Of a stretch of 64,000 nucleotides of DNA, positions 26,252-35,489 are shown in pieces (the first letter of the stretch is position 1; each line of letters opens with the position of its first letter). Both the position numbers and the translations under genes were made by a program. Source of the DNA: Maridesulfovibrio sp. (GTDB lineage: Bacteria; Desulfobacterota; Desulfovibrionia; Desulfovibrionales; Desulfovibrionaceae); assembly GCF_963666665.1 (NCBI RefSeq), contig NZ_OY762999.1:3382001-3446000 (forward strand), given 5' to 3'. A model generated the notes under the pieces. That model did not search any database. It was not told where the DNA came from and worked only from the letters and a program-made list of their open reading frames with translations.

Positions 26252-26636
26252 ATTAAACAATCACCCCTTTATACTTCTTCCAAACGCCCTTCCCATGATC
26301 CAAAATGCAGCTTACAATCTGGAAAAACATACTTCAGGAAGGCAACCTTCCGCACAATAAAACGCCGATAAGTAACAGCTGCACACAATCCCTGCTGGAG
26401 ATACATATAAAAACAGCAAACTATTACTGATCACAAGACACAAACAGATTTACTTGCGCGGATAATGTGGTTCTGTCCAGAATTTTTTTTGTGGTTTTTA
26501 GCAAAAAAATTAATTTTTATGCTTCAAATATCAAAATTACACTATTTAATCCGCTACGATGTGGGTAATTCATAATAACACTTCAACTTTGCATTCAAGG
26601 CAGTTCCGAGCAACTTTTAAAAATTATCATTAAACA
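26252..26636. other. 385-bp leader and intergenic region before the permease gene
   Basis: No ORF is supported. The region is AT-rich, with a Shine-Dalgarno-like AAGGGG close to the permease start. The permease promoter should lie here on the minus strand. I looked for sigma-54 and riboswitch signatures and saw none. Confidence 0.4.
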
Positions 26637-26670
26637 GAAAAAGCCCCGAACTGAGTTCAGTCCGGGGCAG
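26637..26670 (-). terminator. Terminator of the RND efflux operon
   Basis: GCCCCG-A-ACTGA and TTCAGT-C-CGGGGC (26643-26668) form a 12-bp stem with one mismatch. The minus strand continues TTTTTCTG. It lies 12 bp after the RND stop codon. Confidence 0.9.
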
Positions 26671-26681
26671 ATTAATCAATC

Positions 26682-29600
26682 TTACTTTGCACGCTGCATT
26701 TTCCGCTTCTCGCGCCATTCCATAAATCCCATCAGCAAATCCCATTCAATGGGAATGATGAATAAGGTCAGGAAGGTTGCAGTACAAAGGCCGGTAACAA
26801 ACGTTGAAGCCATGGCCCCCCAGACAAGGGAGTAGGATGGAAATCCAACCGCCATGGGCAGCAGGCCCAGAGTGGTAGTCAGCGTTGTTAAGAGGATAGG
26901 CCGCAAACGGATGCGTACACCCTCGCGCATGGCAACCTTACGGTCCATGCCCGATTTATAGAGCTTGTTCATAAAATCCAGCAAAACCAGCGAGTCGTTG
27001 ACCACAACCCCGGTTACCCCCACAGTGGCGATAAAACTGTTCACCGTAAAAATGGTCTGGGAAAAAAAAGTTCCCAAAATTACACCAGTGAGTGAAAAGA
27101 CCACAGCTGACAGGATAATCACAGGTTGAGCGTAAGACTGAAACTGAGTAGCCAGAATCAGGTAAATGATCAGGATGGCGGTCAGGAAGGCGTAAACCAG
27201 CGAAGTGTAAGACTTGCGTGTGGACTCATATTCGCCTGAGAAGTTCACTGTAGCTCCGGGATACTCGGTACGCACAGAGTCATAGAACTTGCTGACCATA
27301 TTAACTGCCGCAGGGGATGAAAGCCGTGATCCCGACTTGATATTGGCGGTGATGGTCACAGCGCGCTGGCTCATGAAACGGTTGAACTGCCCCGGTTCCA
27401 TATAAATGGACACATCACAGATATCACCGATGCGCACCGGACTTTCATTATGCTCCAGCACCGGCACGGAAAGGGCATCTTCAGGAGTCGTCAGGTATCG
27501 AGGGTCAATCTTCAAACGCAGGTCAACATCCTCATCTGAAAGCCTGAATTCACCTACAAAACGCCCATCAAGCACTGAACCGGAAAGGCTGGCAACCTGT
27601 TTCGGGGTCAGTCCATATTCAGCCACCCGTTCATTTATGGGTTTAAAGCGGAAAATACGGTTGGGCGTTCCATCATCAGTTCCGAGGTTGACCAGATGCG
27701 GACCAAGCTTATCGTTATCCTTGATAAATTTCATGATCACCGCAGTCAGTCCCTTCACTGATGCATGGTCAGCTCCTAGAATCCTGATATTGATATCCTT
27801 GCCTGCGGGCGGCCCGTCTTTTTCAGGACGGATCCGGAATGTCCACCCCGCTTCGGCGTACTTTTCAAGCTCCTTACGCATAAATTCCAAATGCGCACCG
27901 GGGTCATTTTCCGGAGCATCAACAAATGCCTGCTTATCCTTGGCCGGAAGCTCCACCACAATATTACCTAAGTTGGATCCGTGGACCATTTCATAGTCCT
28001 CATTCAGATAAAACCCGGCAAAGGCAGTTGCCGACTTGGCCATACCCGGACCCATCTTTTGCACAAATACCGAAATACGTTTCAGCTTGTCGGAAGTGAC
28101 CTCAATGGGCGTAGCCACCGGACCTTCCAACTCAATATAGTAAAGCGAGTAATCATCCGGAAAAAATTTAATTTTAATCAGCGGAAGTTTCCCTGACACA
28201 GAAACGCCAAGAATGAACAAAGCCGAGACAAAAGCCCCGAAAACAACAGCCAAGGAAATAAACCTGAACCGGGCCACAACCGAAAGAAGTTTATCAGTCC
28301 ATCTGCGTAAAGGACGCATAAAAGCCGGTTCACGGGTATGTTTTTCCCGGTTCTTTATCAGCCCCTTGGCACCGGGCCAATCAAGGAAGTGCGGGGGCAG
28401 GATCAACAGACACTCAAGCAAGGAAGCGACAAGCGCAAAAGTTACCGCCTTTGGTACCTGCGCAAAAAATTCACCGGTAGATCCGCTCATGATCAACATG
28501 GGCAGAAAAGCGGCTACCGTGGTGGCTGTGGCTGAAATAACAGGCAGGAAAACCTCGGAAGTACCGTCTACTACCGCATCTTTAAGAGATTTACCCTCCT
28601 GCACATGCCGGAAGATATTCTCCACCACTACAATTGCATCATCAACGATGATTCCGCTGACAAGAACAAAGGAAAAAAGCGTAATCTGGTTCAGTGAGTT
28701 TCCGGTCAGTTTCATTATGATCATGGTCACCAGAAAGGCGAAAGGAACGCCGACAGTTGTCAACATGGCATTCCTGAAACCCATGACCAGATAGATAACC
28801 ACAAAGACAAGTACAATCCCCACCAACAGGTTCATGCCCAGAGTATTGATGGCATCCTCAATGTGCAGCCGCTGGTCACTGGTCAGGACAAGCTCCACTC
28901 CTTCATTTTCCAGAGAACCCTTGAATGAATCAGCGATTTTCTCAACTTCCTCAGCAATAGTCACAGCATTACCATCCAAGGATTTCACCACCTTGAGCGT
29001 AACTGCGCTACGGCCGTTAATCGAAGTGATCACCTGCGGATCACGGTAGGAAACCCGTGCATCACTAAGCACATCCCCCACTGTAACGAACGATCCGTCA
29101 CCGTCCATACGCACGATGGTGTCAGCAATTTCCTCGCGGGTACGGAAACGCTCATCCACAACGATTACATACTCACCACCGGCAGCGGAAAAATCCCCGG
29201 CAGGAATGGAAATATTGGCATCGGCCAAAGACCGGGCAACATCATCAAAGGTAAGCTTAAAACGAACCAGTTTATGAGGATCAAGATTTACATGAAATTC
29301 GCGGGTATATTCCCCTTCAACCTCTACTTCATTCACGCCCGGAATCTTGCGCAGCTTAACTTTCATTTCGTCAGCCATCATGGACAAGGCTCGGTTGGAG
29401 CGATCCCCAACAAGACAGACCCTGATTACCGGAAGCCATTCACTGACATTTATTTCCGTAAACGTGGGCGGGTCCATTTCACGCGGCAGGTCGTTCTGGA
29501 TGGAAAGTACCCGGAAGCGCAGTTCATCGTATCCTCTGGCGTAGTCAGTATCATCATGAAATTTGACCATTATGCTGGAACGTTCCCGAAATGAACGGGA

Positions 29601-29846
29601 GCGGATATATTCCACGTTCTCAAGGTCATCCAGCGCATCCTCAATCTTCTTGGTCACTAGTGCTTCCACATCAGACGGAGAGGCACCGGGCAGAAAACCG
29701 GAGATGACGACCTTGCCCATATGAACGTTTGGATAACGCTCAACAGGCAGGTCTGCCATGCTAAAGACTCCAACAATCATCAACAGGATGAAAATAATAT
29801 TGATGAAAACAGTCTGCTTAAGAGTAAAACGCATTAAATTTTTCAT
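26682..29846 (-). CDS. RND-family efflux pump inner-membrane transporter
   Basis: The 1054-residue protein has the AcrB-type plan: TM1, a first periplasmic loop, TM2-6, cytoplasmic loop, TM7, second periplasmic loop and TM8-12. The proton-relay Asp pair is visible in SGIIVDDAIVVVENIF, and GATVNFSGEYE and GVTGVVVNDSLVLLDF mark the second half. It is of the hydrophobe/amphiphile type (HAE) rather than a heavy-metal pump. Gene order tetR-MFP-RND shows a locally regulated efflux operon. No outer-membrane channel gene follows; TolC must come from elsewhere. Its nearest Shine-Dalgarno (GGAGG, 11 nt upstream) lies in the GCCTCCGGCGGC repeat head. Confidence 0.94.
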   Translation of the reverse strand: MKNLMRFTLKQTVFINIIFILLMIVGVFSMADLPVERYPNVHMGKVVISGFLPGASPSDVEALVTKKIEDALDDLENVEYIRSRSFRERSSIMVKFHDDTDYARGYDELRFRVLSIQNDLPREMDPPTFTEINVSEWLPVIRVCLVGDRSNRALSMMADEMKVKLRKIPGVNEVEVEGEYTREFHVNLDPHKLVRFKLTFDDVARSLADANISIPAGDFSAAGGEYVIVVDERFRTREEIADTIVRMDGDGSFVTVGDVLSDARVSYRDPQVITSINGRSAVTLKVVKSLDGNAVTIAEEVEKIADSFKGSLENEGVELVLTSDQRLHIEDAINTLGMNLLVGIVLVFVVIYLVMGFRNAMLTTVGVPFAFLVTMIIMKLTGNSLNQITLFSFVLVSGIIVDDAIVVVENIFRHVQEGKSLKDAVVDGTSEVFLPVISATATTVAAFLPMLIMSGSTGEFFAQVPKAVTFALVASLLECLLILPPHFLDWPGAKGLIKNREKHTREPAFMRPLRRWTDKLLSVVARFRFISLAVVFGAFVSALFILGVSVSGKLPLIKIKFFPDDYSLYYIELEGPVATPIEVTSDKLKRISVFVQKMGPGMAKSATAFAGFYLNEDYEMVHGSNLGNIVVELPAKDKQAFVDAPENDPGAHLEFMRKELEKYAEAGWTFRIRPEKDGPPAGKDINIRILGADHASVKGLTAVIMKFIKDNDKLGPHLVNLGTDDGTPNRIFRFKPINERVAEYGLTPKQVASLSGSVLDGRFVGEFRLSDEDVDLRLKIDPRYLTTPEDALSVPVLEHNESPVRIGDICDVSIYMEPGQFNRFMSQRAVTITANIKSGSRLSSPAAVNMVSKFYDSVRTEYPGATVNFSGEYESTRKSYTSLVYAFLTAILIIYLILATQFQSYAQPVIILSAVVFSLTGVILGTFFSQTIFTVNSFIATVGVTGVVVNDSLVLLDFMNKLYKSGMDRKVAMREGVRIRLRPILLTTLTTTLGLLPMAVGFPSYSLVWGAMASTFVTGLCTATFLTLFIIPIEWDLLMGFMEWREKRKMQRAK

Positions 29847-29856
29847 AATATGTAAT

Positions 29857-29909
29857 GCCTCCGGCGGCTGGGGAAGGGGTTAAGGCCCCCGGCAGGGTCC
29901 CCGAAGGGA
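29857..29909 (+). repeat. GCCTCCGGCGGC unit, copy C, inside the efflux operon
   Basis: GCCTCCGGCGGC (29857-29868) is followed by a GGTTAAGGCCCCCGGC core and GGGTCCCCGAAGGG. The GGACCCTGCCGGGGGCC core of the copy at 62950 is present here in reverse complement. It fills the 67 bp between the MFP stop and the RND start. Confidence 0.7.
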
Positions 29910-29913
29910 TATT

Positions 29914-30930
29914 TTATGGTTTAGTTAAAAACTCTTCGCCTGCTTTTACTGCCCTTGAAGATACGCGAGCTTTTCCGTCTTCAGTATCGCCGAGCACGAG
30001 CACTTTTACCCTCACGCCATCAGGACGAACGATGAAAGTATCATCATACGCTTTGAGCAGTGCGGACTTGGGAACTACTACCGCACCACCGGGATCAGGC
30101 ATTTTAATGTCCAGCTCGGTCCTTAAACCGCCACGGAATTCAAAGCTGCCCTTGCTGATCTCAAAATCGACTTCAACCTTACGGGTTTCAGGATCAAAAT
30201 CGGGTGAAATGCGTTCAAGTTTGGCAGGAACTTCAATATTGAGGTCGGACAATTTGAGGGTGATATTATCTGATTTACGGATTTTTTTGAGTTCGGGGAT
30301 GGTTAAGGCATATGGAACAAGCAAAGTTTTAAAATTACCGAGTTCGGCGACTTTCTCACCTTTGTTGACCCATTCTCCAGGCTCGATGTAACGCTTGATA
30401 ACCCGCCACCCTGCAGGTCCACGCAGGGTGTAACGGCGCAGGTGCTCGCGATTCACATTCAGCTTAAGCTGGGTAGAGCGCAACAAGGCTTCCGCTGATT
30501 CGAAATTGCGGATATGCAGATCCAGTTCAGACTGGGCGGCGGTATTTTTCTTAACCAGCTTTATGTAGCGTTTGGCTTCTTTGTCATAGTAGGTCAGATC
30601 AGAATTCAAACGATTAAGATCAGCCTGCAACTGGGCAATCTCCAGCTTAATGAAAGTGGGGTCCAGTTCTGCAAAACGCCCGCTCTCACCGATGGTGTCT
30701 CCTACATCAGAGTAAACCTTGATGCATACAGCTGACTCTTCGCTGACCAGCGTCATTGCCACTCTCGGTCTGGTAAAGCCGATCAAGGTGACTATTCTTG
30801 AAGCCTGTCCTGCTTTAAAAGTTTCGGCACTTGAAGCATATGCGTCCGGTAACATATGACTTATCAAAGCAATCTGCATGAACAGCAGATAAACAGCTGC
30901 CTTACCAATCAACTTTGTTTTAATTCTCAT
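29914..30930 (-). CDS. RND efflux periplasmic adaptor (membrane fusion protein)
   Basis: The 338-residue protein has a signal peptide (ending about DAYASSAE), a lipoyl half-motif near TLVSEESAVCIKVYSDVGDTIG, a helical hairpin (about residues 100-165), the second lipoyl half (RVIKRYIEPGEWVNKGEKVA) and a beta-barrel/membrane-proximal domain. It links the RND pump to an outer-membrane channel. The hairpin is of normal length. The signal peptide has no lipobox. Its start overlaps tetR by 11 bp, so the two are translationally coupled. Confidence 0.92.
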   Translation of the reverse strand: MRIKTKLIGKAAVYLLFMQIALISHMLPDAYASSAETFKAGQASRIVTLIGFTRPRVAMTLVSEESAVCIKVYSDVGDTIGESGRFAELDPTFIKLEIAQLQADLNRLNSDLTYYDKEAKRYIKLVKKNTAAQSELDLHIRNFESAEALLRSTQLKLNVNREHLRRYTLRGPAGWRVIKRYIEPGEWVNKGEKVAELGNFKTLLVPYALTIPELKKIRKSDNITLKLSDLNIEVPAKLERISPDFDPETRKVEVDFEISKGSFEFRGGLRTELDIKMPDPGGAVVVPKSALLKAYDDTFIVRPDGVRVKVLVLGDTEDGKARVSSRAVKAGEEFLTKP

Positions 30931-31558
30931 TTTTCAACCCCTGTCTGGCCCGCTCTTTTTGCGGAATAGTAATAAAATCGAGGACCTGATCGAAAACAGT
31001 GCCCATATCAATTTCGGGCATGCTATTCTGCAGCCTTCCGGTTGAAACAAGACAGGCCAGACCATGGACAGATGCCCATAATGAAGCCACAGCTATATCA
31101 ACCGAGACATCCCCAAGAACACCGGTTTCAATGCATTGGCGGACTGTTTCCTTGAAATTCATAAAATTACGGTGCGGTTTTCCAATCCATTTTTCATGAT
31201 CAGCAAAAGAAGGCGCTCTTCTATTGAAAAGCAACTCATAATATTCCGGTTCAGCACAGGCAAAATCAAGGTAGATTCTCCCACCCTCCCGCAACCGCTG
31301 AAAAGGATCTTCGATTTCCGGCAAATGAATTTGCATCCGCCCGAACTTCTCCATCCCTTCCTGTTTGAGGGATAAAAGAAGTTCTTCCTTGTTCTTGAAA
31401 TATCGATAAAGAGCAGCCGGACTGTAATCAATTTTAGCCGCAATCTTGCGCATGGAAACATTATCAAAACCATCCTTAACGAACAGTTCCCTTGCTGCAT
31501 CAAGGATTTTCTGTTTCATCCTTTTGTGCTCTTCTTCTCTTCTACTTATTTTCGACAT
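30920..31558 (-). CDS. TetR-family transcriptional regulator of the efflux operon
   Basis: The 212-residue protein has the TetR HTH (residues about 16-60: QKILDAARELFVKDGFDNVS then MRKIAAKIDYSPAALYRYFKN) and a helical ligand-binding domain with a C-terminal WHG-like segment. As the first gene of the operon it most likely represses itself and the pump until a substrate binds. The dyad at 31574-31606, about 20-50 bp upstream of its start, is the probable operator. Confidence 0.92.
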   Translation of the reverse strand: MSKISRREEEHKRMKQKILDAARELFVKDGFDNVSMRKIAAKIDYSPAALYRYFKNKEELLLSLKQEGMEKFGRMQIHLPEIEDPFQRLREGGRIYLDFACAEPEYYELLFNRRAPSFADHEKWIGKPHRNFMNFKETVRQCIETGVLGDVSVDIAVASLWASVHGLACLVSTGRLQNSMPEIDMGTVFDQVLDFITIPQKERARQGLKNEN

Positions 31559-31573
31559 AAACTGCGTCTAGCA

Positions 31574-31606
31574 AACAGCGTTAACTTTGTAAACACTGTT
31601 CACAAA
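31574..31606. promoter_or_regulatory. Candidate TetR operator: two overlapping dyads
   Basis: A 21-bp imperfect palindrome (31586-31606; arms TTTGTAAACA / TGTTCACAAA) overlaps a longer inverted repeat with arms AACAGCGTT and AACACTGTT (31574-31600). TetR family members often bind such 15-27 bp dyads between their promoter and start codon. The binding is inferred from position and symmetry. Confidence 0.55.
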
Positions 31607-31649
31607 ATATTACATAAAAAATCTGACATCTTCGCTATACACAAAATAA

Positions 31650-31692
31650 AAAGCCGGCCATGCATTTTTTAGCAAATGCAAATGACCGGCAT
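31650..31692 (-). terminator. Terminator of the nhaA-kinase-HD-GYP operon
   Basis: GCCGG-CAT-CATTT (31653 on) pairs with AAATG-ATG-CCGGC (ending 31690) with bulges. The minus strand continues CTTTTTATTTTG. It lies 35 bp after the HD-GYP stop codon. Confidence 0.8.
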
Positions 31693-31726
31693 GTGAAATT
31701 GTCCTTACTAATTTAACTTTTAAAAA

Positions 31727-32794
31727 CTAATCAGCACAACTTTCCTTAATATTGAGTATCTCATCAATATTTTCAAAAAATAAATCAATCAGCTCAGGAT
31801 CAAAATGAGTACCACGTCCCTCTTTCATAATTTCAAGCGACTTCTCAAGTGAAAAAGGCTCCTTATATGGACGTTTACTGGTCAAAGCATCAAAGACGTC
31901 CGCAATAGCGCAAATTCTCCCCGGCAGAGGAATCTCTTCCCCTGAGAATCCTGAAGGGTAACCGGAACCATCCCATTTTTCATGGTGGCTCAGGGCAATA
32001 ACCGCCCCCATGCTGATATAATCTGAACTACCCATAGAAAGGATATTACCGCCGATAACAGCATGACTCTTCATCACTTCCCATTCTTCAGCAGTTAACT
32101 TCCCGGCCTTAAGCAGGATATTGTCAGGTATACCAATCTTGCCGATATCATGCATGGGGCTACTGGTATGAATCAATTGCACAGTTTCCTTATCCAGCCC
32201 TTTTTGCTCGGCAAGAATCCGGCTGTATTCGGCCATCCTCACCAAATGATTAGCAGTTTCCTCATCCTTGTACTCAGCTGCAGCACAAAGATGGTGAATG
32301 GTCTCAACATGTGCTTTATCAAGCTTGGACAAAGCTTCCCGCAATTCAAGAGTACGGCTTTCCACCAATTCATTCAGATCTGACTCGAAAGACTTGATTT
32401 CATCCTGCTGGGCTTTCTGTCGCAACATGGACTCGGTACGGACCCTAAGCTCAACAATATCAATAGGCTTGGTTATAAAATCGTTGGCACCTACCTCAAC
32501 AGCCTTAAGACGGTCACCTTTCTGCGAGAGAGTTGTGACCATAATTACCGGTATATTCTGAGTTTCAGTATTATCCCTGATCTTTTCAACAAATTCAAAG
32601 CCGTTCATAACCGGCATCATTACGTCACTGAGCACAAGATCATAGGTGCGGTCCAATTTTTCAAGAGCAACCACAGCATTCTCAGCTCCCACAACATCAT
32701 GTCCCAGCTTGGTCAATATACCTTCCAGCAACATAATATTATGAGGCTCGTCATCAACTACCAATATTTTTCTTCTGCACTCCATGAAAACCAT
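31727..32794 (-). CDS. Response regulator with HD-GYP output domain (RpfG-type)
   Basis: The 355-residue protein has a receiver domain (about residues 8-125) with DDE acid pocket ILVVDDEPHN, phospho-acceptor Asp in LVLSDVMMP and Lys in FITKPID, a short coiled linker, and an HD-GYP domain (about 150-345) with MHDIGKIGIPD, HHEKWDGSGYPSG and DVFDALTSKRPYK. All metal ligands look intact, so it should hydrolyse cyclic di-GMP. It starts 5 bp after the kinase stop, so the kinase is its likely phosphate donor. An ATG at 32785 is a possible alternative start. Confidence 0.92.
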   Translation of the reverse strand: MVFMECRRKILVVDDEPHNIMLLEGILTKLGHDVVGAENAVVALEKLDRTYDLVLSDVMMPVMNGFEFVEKIRDNTETQNIPVIMVTTLSQKGDRLKAVEVGANDFITKPIDIVELRVRTESMLRQKAQQDEIKSFESDLNELVESRTLELREALSKLDKAHVETIHHLCAAAEYKDEETANHLVRMAEYSRILAEQKGLDKETVQLIHTSSPMHDIGKIGIPDNILLKAGKLTAEEWEVMKSHAVIGGNILSMGSSDYISMGAVIALSHHEKWDGSGYPSGFSGEEIPLPGRICAIADVFDALTSKRPYKEPFSLEKSLEIMKEGRGTHFDPELIDLFFENIDEILNIKESCAD

Positions 32795-32799
32795 CCCGA

Positions 32800-35472
32800 T
32801 TATTCAGGTCTTTCTTGTGGGATATCGAAACTTATCACTGTTTCGTTTCGCTCATCATTGGTTTGCATTTTAATATCATAATGCATGGCATCAGCCATAA
32901 GTTTTGCCGAATATGTCCCAAGCCCGGTTCCGTTAGCTTTGCCTTGGGTCACATATTTATGGAAAAATCTATCCCTGATCTGCTCGGGAACAACTCCGGT
33001 ATTCTTAATGGAAATAAGGGTATTCCCGTGCTGATTAAATTCAATAACTATTTTTTCTCCGGAAGGCGAGGCCTCAATAGCGTTAGTTAACAAACCGGAA
33101 AGTAATGAATAAATAAGTCTCTCTTCACCCCAGACAAAAACAGCTTCATCAAGATCAGCTTTTCCGGAAGCAACTAATTCAACTTCAACTTTTTGCGCTG
33201 AAATATTCGAGCGGCAATTATCAACAACCTGCCTTGCTACACTGATGATATCAATCTTCAAGGGATAATATTCATACTTTCCGGTTTCCATTTTAAACAT
33301 GTCCAACGACATATCAATCATATGGAGCATCTTCTTACCGGAATTCTCAATAGTCTTCAGCAATTCATGCTGTTGCTCAGTCAGGTTATCATCCATTCGC
33401 AACAATCCGGGTAGACCGATGATACCGTTCAGCGGTGTTTTCAAATCATGACGCATGATCAAATCAACATCGGCCTTGAGACGCTCAAAATCCTTCTGAT
33501 CATTAATATTATCTTTTACCGCAACGTAACTTACAACTTCACCTTTTTCATTATAGACAGGTGAAATGGAAGCCAGTTCCCAGTACAATGAGCCATCTTT
33601 CTTTTTGTTAACAATCTCTCCACGCCATGTCCGGCCAAGGACTAGAGTTTCCCACATCTCCCGATAAAATGACTCATCATGCTCGCCGGATCTTAAAATA
33701 TTCGGATTTCCACCTATAACTTCTTTCTTTGAATATCCCGTCTGCTTGCAAAAATATGGATTAACATAAGTAATCAACCCTCTGATATCGGTGATAACTA
33801 CTGAAACAGGAGCATTTTCAATCGCCCGGGTCAGAATTTTCAACCTTTCTTCCCAAGCCTTCCTGTCGGTAATATCAAGAACAACTCCTTCGACAACATT
33901 CGTTTCAAGCTTAAAATCATAAGCAAGATAAGAGTAGACGGAAACACACTTATACTGTCCATCAGGAGTAGTGAATTCAACTTCATATTCAGTTGATTCA
34001 ACCTCACCGGAAATTACCCGAGCGTTCTTTTCTTCTGCTATTACAATAGACTCCGGCGTAAAATCAAAAAGTTCTGCCCAACTTCGCCCAAGCCCGACTT
34101 CAGGAGAACCATACCCAAGATGGATAAATCCCTCACTCAAACGAATAAATTCACCATTAATGGTATGTGAAAAGAAAACAAATTTACTACTTAATTTGTC
34201 AGTAACATGGTCAAAACGGTTTTTACTCTCTCTAAGTTCACCTTCAATTAATTTACGATCAGTAATGTCGTGAACTGTTCCATATACACGCACTGGGTTA
34301 CCATTATCATCATAACTAAACCTGACCCGCGATGAAACATGCCTAACTTCTCCGTCAGGTCGCACTATTCTATGATCCAAAGAATATGGTTCACCGCTAC
34401 TCATGGATTCAGCATATATATCACTGACTTTCTTCCTATCTTTTTCATGAACCAATCCGTTGAAGAATCCACTTTTTGACGGAACATACTCCCCCTTAAC
34501 CAAACCGAAAATCCGGTATGTCTCATTTGACCACCATATTTTTCCAGTCAATAAATCCGCAGACCAGTTACCAAGATGAGCAATAGACTGAGCTTCACTG
34601 AGATTTGTTTTTACCCTTTCAACCTCAGCGTTTTTGGTAATAATCTTGTAGATGGTAAAACAAACACTGAAGGCAAGCAGAAATAAAATTGCATGCAGGA
34701 TAATTGAACCAGGAGGTATTACGCCCCACCCTTTATCTGGTACTGCAGCAATCATCCATGAACCAGATGAAAGGATAACCTGCATGGTAACAGGGTTGTT
34801 ATCCGGATCGAACAATTTTGGATCGCCGTAAATAACATCACCGTCCACACCATCAGCATTAACACTGCGAATAGCTAAAGAAAGATTCGGGATATCTGAT
34901 ATTCCGGCATTAGCTAAAAGCTCATCAAAATCTATAACAGCTGAAACAATTCCCCAGAAATACTCATTGGAACGGACAAATACTGGAGCACGCCCTATCA
35001 ACCCTCGCCCACCCTGAACCAAATCCAACGGGCCGACGACTACCATTTTACCTGTATCGTGAACCTCTTTAACCTTATCCCACTGCTCCGGTACAAACCT
35101 GTAATCCAAACCAAGCACGGCTTCATTACCATCAAGCGGATAAACATACTCAACAATATAATCTGGAGCTACGCCGATATTCTTGATCAAACTTGATCGG
35201 AAAAAAATACCCTGACAATAACTCTCCAGTTCACTTGTGCGAAATTCAGGATGGTAAGAAACATAATCGGCCAACCCCTGAACCAATAAAAGATTGCTGT
35301 TTAACTCCTTTTCAAGCTGAGCACGTACCGCAGCGGTCTGATGGTAGACAGACAATGTCTGGTCATTCCTGTACCGCTGATAAAGCTGGTAATGAATAAA
35401 CATATCCAGTGCCAGAAATAAGCCGAGTACCACCGCTACATACTTAAAAAAAACAATCTTTGTTTCACGCAT
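32800..35472 (-). CDS. CHASE/PAS membrane sensor histidine kinase
   Basis: The protein (890 residues from ATG 35472; a TTG at 35484 is less likely) has a transmembrane helix (about 8-28), a CHASE-type periplasmic sensor region (about 45-240, with RGLIGRAPVFVRS), a second helix (about 250-275), three PAS domains (about 300-405, 420-535 and 545-665), a HisKA segment with the phospho-acceptor His in MRHDLKTPLNGIIG, and a HATPase domain with LLTNAIEASP (N box) and GTGLGTYSAKLMADAM (G boxes). It lies 17 bp after nhaA and 5 bp before the HD-GYP regulator. The ligand is unknown. Confidence 0.9.
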   Translation of the reverse strand: MRETKIVFFKYVAVVLGLFLALDMFIHYQLYQRYRNDQTLSVYHQTAAVRAQLEKELNSNLLLVQGLADYVSYHPEFRTSELESYCQGIFFRSSLIKNIGVAPDYIVEYVYPLDGNEAVLGLDYRFVPEQWDKVKEVHDTGKMVVVGPLDLVQGGRGLIGRAPVFVRSNEYFWGIVSAVIDFDELLANAGISDIPNLSLAIRSVNADGVDGDVIYGDPKLFDPDNNPVTMQVILSSGSWMIAAVPDKGWGVIPPGSIILHAILFLLAFSVCFTIYKIITKNAEVERVKTNLSEAQSIAHLGNWSADLLTGKIWWSNETYRIFGLVKGEYVPSKSGFFNGLVHEKDRKKVSDIYAESMSSGEPYSLDHRIVRPDGEVRHVSSRVRFSYDDNGNPVRVYGTVHDITDRKLIEGELRESKNRFDHVTDKLSSKFVFFSHTINGEFIRLSEGFIHLGYGSPEVGLGRSWAELFDFTPESIVIAEEKNARVISGEVESTEYEVEFTTPDGQYKCVSVYSYLAYDFKLETNVVEGVVLDITDRKAWEERLKILTRAIENAPVSVVITDIRGLITYVNPYFCKQTGYSKKEVIGGNPNILRSGEHDESFYREMWETLVLGRTWRGEIVNKKKDGSLYWELASISPVYNEKGEVVSYVAVKDNINDQKDFERLKADVDLIMRHDLKTPLNGIIGLPGLLRMDDNLTEQQHELLKTIENSGKKMLHMIDMSLDMFKMETGKYEYYPLKIDIISVARQVVDNCRSNISAQKVEVELVASGKADLDEAVFVWGEERLIYSLLSGLLTNAIEASPSGEKIVIEFNQHGNTLISIKNTGVVPEQIRDRFFHKYVTQGKANGTGLGTYSAKLMADAMHYDIKMQTNDERNETVISFDIPQERPE

Positions 35473-35489
35473 AAGTAAAAACAATCAGC

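Noticed and set aside
26252..26636. Riboswitch or sigma-54 promoter for the amino-acid permease
   Set aside because: No lysine, glycine or other riboswitch core and no TGGCAC-N5-TTGC element on the minus strand.
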